Source: Phoronis australis
Lineage: Eukaryota; Phoronida; Phoronidae
Length of the DNA stretch: 64,000 nt
Assembly (NCBI GenBank): GCA_002633005.1
Contig: NMRA01000795.1
Coordinates: 66,037 to 130,036 of the forward strand
Direction: 5' to 3'
A program made the translations under genes and the position numbers. Position 1 is the first letter of the stretch. Every line of letters starts with the position of its first letter. Positions 1-10,940 of the stretch are shown here, one piece after another. The notes beneath the pieces were generated by a model, which searched no databases, had not been told where the DNA came from, and saw only the letters and a program-made list of their open reading frames with translations.

Positions 1-2656
1 ATTCGCCAATGCGCCCTCTACAGAAGAAAATGTTTTTGGCCAGATATCGAGATGCGCATGCGCCATTGTCAATATTTACGCCATCTTTAACCGGAAGACA
101 ACGTTTTTCAGCACAGTTGTAGCACATGTGTTCTATAATAATCGTATCAAGTTTCAGCTCTGTATGTCAAAAAATGCGGCCTCTATGAGCATTTGAATGT
201 GAAATCGGAAACAAAATGGCCGCCACTTCCGCCATTTTGAATCCGATCGTGACCAAAAGCAATAGGCTTCCAGGACTTTCTGATCTACACGTCATGTGCA
301 AATTTCATGAGAATCAGACGAAAATTGCGACCTGTAGAGTGCGAACAAGCAAAAAAAATGAAAGCACTCCGAGGAGCGACACTTGGCGAAATTAACAAAA
401 AAGATGACGATAAAGATGATGACGAAGATGACGACGACGGTGGCGAGGATGAACAATAGAAGTAATAATAACATACACATGACGAATGTAGAAGTCCGAA
501 ATCAGTAAGAAATAGGCTACAGTCTTGAGCGACACTTGGCGAAATTAACTGAAAAGACGACGGAGATGATGACGAAGATAATGAATATGATGACCAGGGC
601 TCGACATAACGAGCTGCAGGCCGCATTTGCGACCTGAAATTTGGAAATGCGAGCTGAGATTTTTGTCAGCTCGTATCAAGTCGCTAAATGCGACCTGGAA
701 TTTTCAACGTATGCGAGCTGAGTTTTTACACTTCTCGGAAGAAATGTGCCTCCCGTTCAGTAACACTAGGACCTCGCTAAAAAGTAAGACTTCGCGAGAT
801 TACGTGAGATATTGCCGTGCATTTTAAACTAGAACACGTGACCTTGACTAGGTTTTTGTGGTATGTTACATAGTGAATTCTGAGGTTGCGGCATGATAAA
901 TAATTTTGCTCAGTTGAGTGTCTGAACTGAGTCCTCTGTGGGTACTGGGGCCTACTGCGAATGGCCACGATACTTAGTATGCAGAGGTTGTGTAAAACTT
1001 ACGTTTGAGCTTCTCATGATTTACGGCAGTGATAAGACGTCTGCTGCCTGTGAGTTGAATCCGGCCGAGCATTCGGTTATTTTGTTTTTCATTATTAAAA
1101 TATTGAAAGTTTTGTCGAGCAAAATGGTATCTTTTGTTCATCCCAGGCTAAGTCGAGTCGCATTTGCCAAAGGGATTTTTCTAAAAATCCCTAAATAATT
1201 CCATTCAAGAACAGCACTGTCCGTGGCCTGGCATACATACAAGCAAATGTTTGCGCCTCAGCTGCCATCTTGAAAGTGACTTTTAATTCCGGTTCAATAA
1301 ACTTTTATAAAAGCTTATTAACCTCAACACACACGTAACCAGTTTGAAAATACGCCCTCTACAGAAGGAAACGTTTTTAGCCATATTTCGGGGTGTGCAT
1401 GTGCCACTTCCCATATTTCCGCCACCTTTAACTGGACATTAACGATTTTCCGCACAATTGTAGCACATGTTTTCTAGTATAATCGTACCGATTTTCCGCC
1501 CTGTACGTCGCAACATGCGGCCTCTACGAGCATTTGACTGTGAAATCGGATACAAAATGGCCGCCACGTCCGCCATTTTGTATCCGATCATGACCAAAAC
1601 AATAGCGTTCCAGTACCTCCCGATCTACACGTTGTTTGCAAATTTCGTGAAAATCTGACGAAAATTGCGACCTGTAGGGAGCGAACAAAAAAAAAACTTG
1701 GTGTCAGACCAACATACTTGGCGAAATTTATTACGCCAAGTAAAAAACTTGACGTCAGACCAACATACTTGGAGGAAATCCCAGAATTCCGCTAAGTAAA
1801 CATCAAGCTTCACCTAAGTTTCCAAATTTTTAATTTTACTCTACTAGCTCAGTAGACAGTAGCTGTGCGTGTTACTGTTTTGATTTGATGTTCAGTCATG
1901 CACTCATACACTACTTTACACTACTGACTACACTCTAGTCATACACTAAGCAATGACCATCGCCTGTTGCCGGTGGTTCGGGCCAACAGAGCCAGAGGCG
2001 GTCATTGCCTAGTGATACTCATGCCTAACTAGCCGGGTGGCTATTGCCTAGATGGAAAGCAGTATAAGTCCCTTTATTCCATATAGTATTGCATAGAGGT
2101 ATGTTCTAAAAAGATCGAGATGAGCTCCAGCACGTGTATTTCAGAAGAGGGCAAGAGGACTATGTTATAATATTCTAATCTAATTCAGTAACGCAAGCGG
2201 CAAGGTCAAGGCTTTACTAAGGTCACGGACAAATGTTCCAACTCCTAATCCAAAGTGAAACTAGCGAAAGTTCATCTTGGTTACACCTTGCCCTTGGCCA
2301 GTCTGTGGCGACCTGTGTACCTATATTCAGACTACAGCCTTTACCAGTTTACATTGGTCTAATACGTGATGCAATAACCCGTAATAGACACAGCCCAAAT
2401 GTGTCCAACTTACCATTGGCGCTTGCTCCAAATAACTAACACACGATGCGATTGGTACAAACGGCGCACACCTTTACTGTTCTAGGTCAATGTAGTTCAA
2501 AATGGTTCTGTTACTACATTCTGAAGGAGGTGTACGACTTACGACCAGTTGAAATTCCCCCTACAGGTGTCTCTAGAAGAAAATCAATCGACTGCGCATG
2601 TGTATGTTCTACACCCTAACTCGTCATCGATAGAAAATAGCTTTGAGACGCAAATC
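1..2656. other. 5' flank without recognisable genes; dispersed repeats
   Basis: No exon is recognisable here. Two diverged direct copies of a roughly 345-base repeat lie at about 1-350 and 1345-1695; both carry a short inverted motif around AAAATGGCCGCCAC and GCCATTTT. A low-complexity GATGAC-type stretch lies at about 395-450. A module of repeated 'gcgagctga' and 'gcgacctg' words lies at about 600-740. The serine-rich reading frames are by-products of the simple repeat. The last kilobase is plain AT-rich DNA leading into the KCTD promoter. Confidence 0.6.
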
Positions 2657-2663
2657 TATAAAA
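2657..2663 (+). promoter_or_regulatory. Possible TATA box of the KCTD gene
   Basis: TATAAAA lies about 310 bases before the KCTD start codon, which would put a transcription start near 2690. A minimal start-stop reading frame (ATGTGA, 2760-2765) would then lie in the 5' leader and could dampen translation. This rests on motif position alone; a cap-site map is needed to confirm it. Confidence 0.3.
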
Positions 2664-2974
2664 TGACAGTAATGGTCTTTGCCTGTGATTTTTTCTCTGA
2701 TCGCAGTAGTTAGCAACGATTGGCGAACCGAAGATTTTACGTTGTTTGTCAAATTCGCTATGTGATATCCAAAAGAGAATTGATTACAACAATCGATTCC
2801 ATTATTCGTCGTGCTCGTCTCAGTCGCAGGGCAGACGAAGCAGAACTCAAAGACCGGCTCGAAGGGAGGAGTCCCGTGGAAGGGTTAGGCATTGCGCAGC
2901 ATCCAGTTGGAAATTGTTGTTTGACAGAATCCTTCCGATTGTGAAAATTCGTCATCACCTTTGCCCCTGTCAAC

Positions 2975-5900
2975 ATGTCTGGGGAGCACAAAACAGTGAT
3001 AAAGGGCACAGAATCAAAATACGTTAAACTCAACGTGGGTGGTTCGTTGCACTATACAACAATTGGGACATTGACGAAACATGACAACATGTTACGGGCG
3101 ATGTTTAGCGGACGCATGGAAGTTCTCACGGATTCTGAAGGTGTTTAGCTTTGCTTGTGTGATGTGTTAAAGACTTGCACTGTATTAAACATAAAGCAGC
3201 GTGCTTTCTGTGTCAAAAAATACGTAATTGATATTCAGTCCTTTTATCTCTGTAAAATTAAGTCTCATTTTGTTTCTTAGTGTAGGGCTTGGGAAGAAAA
3301 AGCTCTGCATAAAAATATTTTAAATGCAATTCTGTGGATGCGCCCTTCTTGTGCAGTTGTCTCAGGGGAGTTTCTATGAAATTTCAGGCTGGATTTTGAT
3401 AGATCGTTGCGGAAAGCACTTCGGTACCATTCTCAACTTCCTTAGAGATGGTGGGGTGGTTTTACCCGAAACCAGGAGAGATTTACAGGAACTTTTGACA
3501 GGTAAATCCACCACATGTCAGGTCTTAAAGTAATTGCCTGGTGCAGAGTTGATCAATTAAGGAGATCTATGATTTCATTGCCAATCCCATGACTGTTTTT
3601 TGTCTCAAAAACAAATATGGGTCATAATAACCAAATGTAGAATTACTTTGCTTTAGCAAATGTTGGAAGGGTTTCAATGGGTTGACCATACACTTGTTTA
3701 AGTCTGAAGTTGTTCTACTTGCAAGTGGTGCTGTTTGTAAAGCCTAAACATTGCTCTGCAATTGCGCGCTGAACGAAGGGACAAACTGTTTCGGGGTATA
3801 AAATAAAATATCATTAAAGTTGTGCACTATGTTGTTCACACTTCCAATTTCTTCTTTGTCTTCACAGAGGCCAAATATTACCTAGTGCAGCCTTTGGTGG
3901 AGTCTTGTGAACAGGCGTTGAAGAAAAAGCAAGAAGAGTTAGACCCAGTCTGCAGGGTACCTCTGATCACCTCACAGAAAGAAGAGCGGCTCTTGATAGA
4001 AGGAACATTAAAGGTAGATCTCTATTCTGTTTTACATGTTGGGCAGAGCTTGGCCATTCTTTGGACACGATTAAAAACAAAAACAAAGTTGCCTGTCCAG
4101 TTTAGGAGTACTGTGAATGTATATCCTTTGGAAATTGGAGTCACAGTTCTCTCTAGTTCATCCTAGATTTGCCAATGTAGTGTTACTCAGTGGTTTGTTC
4201 AGACGATTCAGTAATTCGCTCATGCATACAAATGTTCAGTTTATCAGAACTTGTTTGAAAGTGTCTATTATGTGAACATATTTAATGGTCGCAGTTAAAA
4301 GCTTTACTATTTTGAGAGAAATTTCACCAACTGAGTGTTGTTTTTCTCTGCATAAGCCTTTTTAATAAATGCCTCTTTCCAGTTATCTCTCCCCTGTGTC
4401 AGTATGTTTTTTACAATCGCGTTTAATTCATTTATTTTCAGCCTATAGTCAAATTGAGTTGCAACAGGCACAATAACAAGTACTCATATACAAGGTGAGT
4501 GTGAAAAGTAATTTAATGTCTGTCCATTGTCCTTAAGTGCTCTTTCCTGGATCTGACGAGGCTCTCTTCTGATTAGGTATGTTTTATTCAGGGCTTGGAA
4601 TTTTCCGCGGAAACGCGGATTTCCGCTTTTTTTATAATATTTCCGCGTAAAAAAATCGTATTTGATATAAAATTTCCGCAGCAAATTCCTTTCTTACCGC
4701 GGCGTTGCAGACGACGTTGACCTCGAAAAGCGGAAGTTGCTCTTTATGTTCGGAGGAACGTAAATTGTCAACATTGCCGGGGCATCTGGGATAGCGTGGT
4801 GTGATTTTCAATGGCGTCTCGTGTTATTGTTAAGCGCGGCGACAAATACTACCGCTCTGCAGCCAAAAATGTGTGGGTTGGGAGTAGACGGGCGAGCTAA
4901 AAGGACGCAGACGCATGCTACTGATGGTGGTAACGTTTTTTTTTTTTTTTAGTCCTCCCGATTTTTGTCGGGGAGAGGTTCACATCTAGCCTGGTTATCG
5001 GGCGATGATTTGGGCCGTAAAAGTTTCAAACTTTCCGCGTTTTTTGTCATTGGTCATTCCAAGCCCTGTACCCTGTCGTGGTGGGTTCTGATGATGAATT
5101 CTGCTTGCGCTCAGCTGTCATGACTGGTTGTTCTGTTTTAATTTCGGTGACTACCTTATTCTGATAAATCAAGGACTTGTTCCAAGAAACTGAAAAGTTC
5201 TTTTTTACTTAAGCCTAAGATTTGTCTCGGCTTCCAAAGTTTGAATCTTCTACATCCGATAAGGGAGTCAAAATTAAGACAAAACTTGAGTCAAAGACTT
5301 AAGTCAAACTTAAGATCTCTTTCTTGAAACATTCTTGAGACAAATTTAAGTTTTGTCTTGAAATTGTCTGAAATTTAAGATTTGTCTTAGCTTAGTCAGT
5401 TTTCTTGGAACGGGCCCCTTGTCTTCATTATTTAACTCTATCAGTATTGGTAAGATACATATCTAACATCATATTTCATTTGATGGACAGTAAACAACAA
5501 CTTAGTTCTGTATTTTGTCTTTTCAGTCATTCGGATGATAATCTCCTACGTAACATAGAACTCTTTGACAAGTTATCGCTGCGCTTCAACGGTCGTATTC
5601 TGTTCATCAAAGATGTTATAGGAAGCAATGAAATCTGTTGTTGGTCGTTTTACGGGCATGGACAGAAAATTGCCGAAGTCTCCTGTAATTCTATAGTTTA
5701 TGGAACGGATAAGAAACATACAAAGGTGAGCTATGTTTTGGCTGCTTTTGTTCCCTCATATTATGTGTGGTTGCTCTAAGATGTGGGCATGGCTGATACA
5801 ATTCGGGGGTTTTCGTCTACAGCAAAACTCAGTCAGTGGCAACTGGTGTCGTTTTTAAGGCATTGTGGGACGGTTGTCTGCTCGTAAACATTCAGTGACA

Positions 5901-8381
5901 TCGCAAAAGACTTGGTGACTCGTAAACAGCACCACAGAAAACAATACTTCTCCCTTAAGCTCAATATAATTGTTATCACAGGTCCACTGCAAGGTCGTGC
6001 TTAGTATATGACTAAACAACCATCGTATAAAGAAAAAATTGAAAGTAAGCATCAGAATCCTTTAATAAACAAAGATAGTCTTGAGTGAAAGATTCTCGAG
6101 GTACACACCATCCAGTAGTGCTGAGGTAGATCTCACCACCTGAAACGCCAGGCCTGCATTCCGTAGACTCAAGAGAATAATGAGAATACACCAGACATCA
6201 TGAGATATGGCCATGTATTACAACTGAACCACATGAGAACTCTTATTGTCTAGCTTTACTTGCTTATGGTCTAACAAAGGGTTAGGTTTCTTAATTTTGA
6301 CATTTTTTGTTTTTCTGTGTATTTGATTTCATCTTTATTAAAAAGGTGATTGAACAATAAATTTGTTTATTTTTTCACGAAGTGTTGTTTTTAAGCACTC
6401 TGTATTCTGTTATATTCCTGTTCTTCAGTTATCGATCATTGACAGGTAAGCAAGTTATTTAACCCTTCACTGTCTCACTGTTGTGTTTTGACCAATTTAT
6501 AAAACACACAGAAATTCCGATTCGGTTTACGGTTATCATTTTCTTGATTAGCAGATATGAACATCTTAAAAAGGTAGAGGGAACTATTATACAAAACACA
6601 AAATGGATTATCAGGCTTAATTCTTGCATTACAGAATTTAGCCTATGTCTCCCAATTTTCAGTGAGGTCACTGGATGTTTACAGGTGGACAGCCGGCCCA
6701 GAATGCAAAACAAAATACTAAAAAATGTCAGTAGCACGGTAGATGAAATACCCCAAACTTGAGTTCAGTTGGTACCAGAGCCTAACTTGTCCTGTTTGCT
6801 TTATTGCCATACAGAATACAAGGATAGTTGTAAAACAGTATGGAACTGAATCAACTCCTGCACGTTCTATTCATACCTTTGGCCGGAACACTTTGAAACA
6901 AATGATTAGCAGCTTGGCACAGGTTATATAGCCACATATGGTAGTAAAGCTTACATAAGTTGGAAGTGCATTGGTTAGTCAAATTTCCACTTCATTCAGG
7001 TAAAGTCCCTTTGTATGACTTTTGTTCTTGTTTGTGAACTCAGAACCTTTCTCGTACAAAATCTCCTGGTATTGTTGGATTACAAGATTCAGTTAATGCT
7101 AAATTGCTGTCCACACTTAGTATAATTGAAGTTCCTTGGAGGTACGATTGAGGACACACAGCTGTATTTTTTACATCATACATGGTATGCATTTGAAATT
7201 CACTTCATGGTACCATTTAGGCACACCGGTTCCTAAATTCTACCTTTTTTATGAAAAAAGATAATTTGCTGTAAAAATGGTGTAACTATCCACCATTACT
7301 GTAAGCCTCAGCTAATCACTATTTTACTCTATTTTATGTTGTTTATTCATCAAATTGTACATATTAACTAATTTTATACTAATTTGTTTTATTTATTATC
7401 TGTTCAATCTAATTGTACATAGCTGTCTGTATTTTACTTCATGTAATTATTTCCGACTGGGTCCACTTGAAAGTCGGTGTATTCACTGATAAGTGGTCAC
7501 CCAGTCTTTTAAAAAAGTTTAAATAAATAAATAAAATTATATTTGAAGTGTTACTAGATGCTAACTTTCTTTTTTCTGCCGGTCAATAATTATTGATGAA
7601 GAAGATAAAGCATACTAACTATAACAAGTTTTTCTTCAAGGTTTGGGATAAGAGTCCTTACCCCCATAATTGCTTATAGAAACTGATTGGTGGGGATTAA
7701 GCGTGCATTACTGTTAGTAGAAAAATAAATTGTCATGAATTTCTACAATGTTTGTACTGATATGTACAGATCAGAAATATTAAAATTAACTTTGTTTTCC
7801 CTCACACGACCAAGCTTAAAGTATGTGCCCTACTCAAAATATTTCGTTTGATGCCGGACAAGGTTTTTTTCACTTGTAAATACAACATATTTGTGGCAGC
7901 AACAGTGGCACTAAAAAGTGAGAAAATAAAATGTTTTGCCTTTAAGTCTTCAGGTTCACTTCCAAGCATTGAGGGTTGGCCAAAGGGAATGGAAAAATAC
8001 TTTAGGGTGGTCAAACGTAATTCAGTAATAGTAGCATTTCTTACTAAGTGGAGAATATAAATCGGTAAATAAAACAACAAGAATGGATCAACTGAAATTT
8101 GAAATTTTCGGACGTAATAACTTCCTTTGTCAACAAAAACAGAAGTGGGGTATTAAATTGTATGTTTAATTAGCGTACATTACATTTTGCAGGTTGAGTT
8201 TCCCGAGGCAAGAATCTATGAGGAGACGCTGAATGTTCTTCTTTATGAGAACCGTGACGGTGGTCCGAATGCCGAATTAATGGATGCAATACGTAAAGCC
8301 AATGGAAGCTCAGGATACCAAAGTGATGAAGAGGCTGACGAGAGAGTCGAAAGAGGTGTTGACAAGTTACGACGAAAATAA
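2975..8381 (+). CDS. KCTD10: BTB/POZ CUL3 adaptor, KCTD10/KCTD13/TNFAIP1 (BACURD) family
   Basis: Coding exons are 2975-3140, 3388-3501, 3868-4013, 4442-4494, 5527-5725 and 8193-8381. All have GT/AG borders and consistent phase, giving 288 residues. The T1/BTB fold begins at about residue 15 (KYVKLNVGG) and contains [18 protein letters not shown] and the conserved [17 protein letters not shown]. The C-terminal domain keeps [26 protein letters not shown] and [12 protein letters not shown]. Known family role: a substrate adaptor of the CUL3 ubiquitin ligase, acting on RhoA among others, with links to PCNA and DNA polymerase delta. The three vertebrate paralogues probably share this invertebrate ancestor, so the symbol marks the family, not a one-to-one orthologue. 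The tail after residue 226 is shorter than in the human proteins (313-329 residues) and ends in an acidic then basic segment. The start codon fits homology. The gene is convergent with COX6A. Confidence 0.94.
4589..5068. mobile_element. hAT-like MITE, copy 1 (KCTD intron 4)
   Basis: A perfect 13-base terminal inverted repeat, CAGGGCTTGGAAT, sits at 4589-4601 and 5056-5068. The right end shares its last 25 or so bases, almost unchanged, with the copy ending at 23816. The interior has no coding potential. I see no clear 8-base target duplication at this copy. The CAGGG-type ends suggest hAT. Confidence 0.6.
5171..5418. mobile_element. Short inverted-repeat element, copy 1 (KCTD intron 4)
   Basis: Imperfect terminal inverted repeats of about 22 bases (core GTTCCAAGAAAACTG) flank an interior rich in CTTAAG and GACTTAAG words. 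A second copy lies in the opposite orientation at about 53275-53521. It is non-coding and the superfamily is not assigned. Confidence 0.5.
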
Positions 8382-9552
8382 ATGTCCAAGGGACAGCACT
8401 TCTGTAGACTGTTGCTTGGATTGCATGTCACATTGACAATGCACTTAAACAATTTAGTTTCACACTTATTATATGTGTATATATTAACTTATATGACAGA
8501 TTGACTTGTCAGGCACCATGGAAAAAGGCCAGTCAATGACTGACTATTCAGTCTGCAAATTTTATTTAAAAATCAAATTGCTGTTCCGTTATTGAATTCC
8601 ACCAATGAAAGGAGAGGAGTGTTATTCAATACCTGCTTTAAAGTAACTGTCTACCTTCAAAAATTCAATATTTACATTATTTAATTAGAAATTATATCTT
8701 TATTTTTATTCTTCTCCATAACATTTCTTGAACGCATTATTTATGCGCCAGGTAAGCTAGTTCTTTGGGAACTTATTTCAATTACCTGGCAAAACTGTCT
8801 TTGCCATTTTCACGCCTTTTGATTTCCGGTGCCTTTAGCAGCAGTTTTGAATATTCGTATTCCCTTTAGGGGGATTTGCATAAGCTAGGTATAGTCATTT
8901 TTGAAAATCGTATTCAAGGCAAAAACTACAGCTTTCATTCGGAATAGTGGTAATGGCGTTTCAAGGCGTGATTTAAAAATTGTCAGTCATCAGGAATTCA
9001 GGAAATATGTGCTTTTATGGGTTGAAAGTCAAGTTTTAAAGTTATTTAATGAAACATGAAGACTTCATGAAGGTTGAAATTTACCATAAATACTGTTCCG
9101 TAATCAAGATCACTGTATAATTCTCTGTGAACACAGAAGTTGAGAATTTTGCTTAACATTTGAAAGTGCAGTCGTCTTTGTAATTTTGAGACCAGCATTG
9201 AAATACTTAGTCCTATGAATGTGTCTGAAATTGTGTAAAATACTTTCCCCAAGAAAATAGAAATGCGATTATTTTTTCTCTAGCAAGTGTCAGTATTAAG
9301 AATTGATTAGACTGCTTAAAATGAAGGAATTTTAACTGTAAGAAACTTTTTCGCAACCTCACTGAATGCTGTAACCTTTCGTTTGTGAAGTTTATTAGTG
9401 TTATTTTGTAACAGTGCAGGTATTTGAATGTTCAATTAATTAACATGATACGTGCGTGGTCTTTCATTGCAATTGCTGTAAATTTGTTTTTCTTTTCCGT
9501 TGAATTTGTTTCTCTGTTCTTAAACTTCACACTGCAGGTGAACTATTGACGT

Positions 9553-9646
9553 CTTGCAATGCCCAGTCCATGCACAATAACTGACGACGCCTTGCATTGC
9601 CCAGTCCATGCGCGTTAACTGTTGATGTCTTGCAATGCCCAGTCCA
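9553..9646. repeat. Three-unit 38-base tandem repeat
   Basis: The words CTTGCAATGCCCAGTCCA (9553), CTTGCATTGCCCAGTCCA (9591) and CTTGCAATGCCCAGTCC (9629) recur at exact 38-base spacing, with TGAC or TTAAC-like spacers between them. Confidence 0.75.
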
Positions 9647-9919
9647 GGTGCATTTCATTTGTGATATTTCATTAGTCGTGTAGAATTCTGCGCATATTTC
9701 AGGTTTGGGGCAGACTCTATTCTTGACACTTTAAAAATTAAAAGTAAAATGCGACTTCAATACTAGTGTAGACACAAGGGCGTCGTCATGTGTATGTTTA
9801 AGTAGGAAACTCTGAAAATATATGTGGTTTGAAAGTCCAGCAGTAACTGATTCTCCCATTTCCTGTGTAACGAAACTGAACTCCACAGTGGTTGTTTGCG
9901 AGTGTTCCTCTCGTGTACT

Positions 9920-10150
9920 CAGGGCTTGGAATGACAAAATGACAAATAGGAAAATTTTCCTGATGTATTGTTCACAAATACATTGGTGAAATAGAATATT
10001 TCTTGTGTTTAAAATTTAAGTGAATTAACGTCTTTGCATGAATAAAATCAAAATAATGAAAAAGACTAAGGAAGCGGGAACTGGAAATCAAATAAGAGGA
10101 AATCAAAACCAAAAGAGGGTGTGCTCTTAGAAGAGGAAAATTCCAAGCCC
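9920..10150. mobile_element. hAT-like MITE, copy 2, with 8-base target duplication
   Basis: The element begins CAGGGCTTGGAAT and ends ATTCCAAGCCC. The flanking 8-mer CGTGTACT is duplicated exactly at 9912-9919 and 10151-10158. An 8-base duplication with CAGGG-type ends is the usual hAT signature. The outermost two bases of the right end appear lost. This copy is inverted relative to the other two and is non-autonomous at 231 bases. Confidence 0.75.
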
Positions 10151-10565
10151 CGTGTACTGCTGGTTCCCAATTAAACATGTGCTGGATGTAGGCTACCACC
10201 TCCAGTGTGTAGATGTATTGGTTCTGGTGTGGACATACCTGACTTGTGGTTTGAAGCCTTATCATGACTCTGGAGGTCATATGACGGACAGAACCCATGT
10301 GTACCTGAGATTGTAAAGATTGTCACCTGTTCGTTATACGCAAATGTATGGACTTGAAAATGCACCAGTTACTGTTGTAAGGATTTGATCAAGTGCCCAA
10401 CATTTGCTATAAAAACATTCTACATTTCAGTTCTTCCCCTCCCCAAGTACTGCTTGATTTTCCCACATTGTCTGCACACTAATGCGTTGTATGCATATGG
10501 TTTGTAAGTCAAATATAACGGGCAACTTTTCACATAACACTGTGTATTGATCACTTCTTCATCTC

Positions 10566-10571
10566 TTTATT
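10566..10571 (-). terminator. Poly(A) signal downstream of the distal COX6A exon
   Basis: AATAAA on the minus strand, about 280 bases past the stop codon of the distal COX6A last exon. It supports that exon as the end of a transcript. Confidence 0.4.
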
Positions 10572-10850
10572 ACACACGCTATAATAAATATCTTCCGGTG
10601 CAGTAGAGTAGAGTAGACACCACTCCGATAATTTCCATTAACATACAGTAACACGAGCACTCCTCTTATCTACTTGTATTTTAATAGAAGTTTCAAAAGA
10701 ATCATAGCAACACCCAACATCAATGGCCAAGGTATGCTGTTTAGCGAGAATATTAATTACACTCGTAATGCAAAACGTAGTGGGGTTGATGTGGAAATAG
10801 TTCGCCTATTTACGAGTCCTTCCATAAACTGTAGCCTAATCATTGTTAAG

Positions 10851-10940
10851 TTAGTGGTGGTCGTCTTCGTATCCCTCTGGTAGTGGATTCACGTGGGCGT
10901 TGTGGAAAAGTGTGTGGTTGCCATCTCCCCAAGGAAATTT
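10851..10940 (-). CDS. COX6A: Distal alternative last exon of COX6A
   Basis: The exon follows a good acceptor (TTTCATTATTTTGCAG) and encodes 29 residues plus TAA in the same phase as the proximal last exon. It keeps [14 protein letters not shown] and then differs from the proximal exon: [15 protein letters not shown] instead of [14 protein letters not shown]. Both forms fit the family, so it looks like a functional alternative C-terminus, not a decayed copy. No second copy of exon 2 was found next to it. Confidence 0.8.
   Translation of the reverse strand, partial: KFPWGDGNHTLFHNAHVNPLPEGYEDDHH

Larger units (their letters stand above)
8382..10565. other. KCTD to COX6A intergenic stretch
   Basis: It holds the 3' untranslated region of the KCTD gene, a three-unit 38-base tandem repeat (about 9553-9646) and a hAT-like MITE (9920-10150). 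I found no further exon on either strand and no convincing AATAAA close to the KCTD stop. Confidence 0.5.

Noticed and set aside
285-626. Serine-rich minus-strand frame
   Set aside because: Produced by a GATGAC-type simple repeat within a dispersed repeat.
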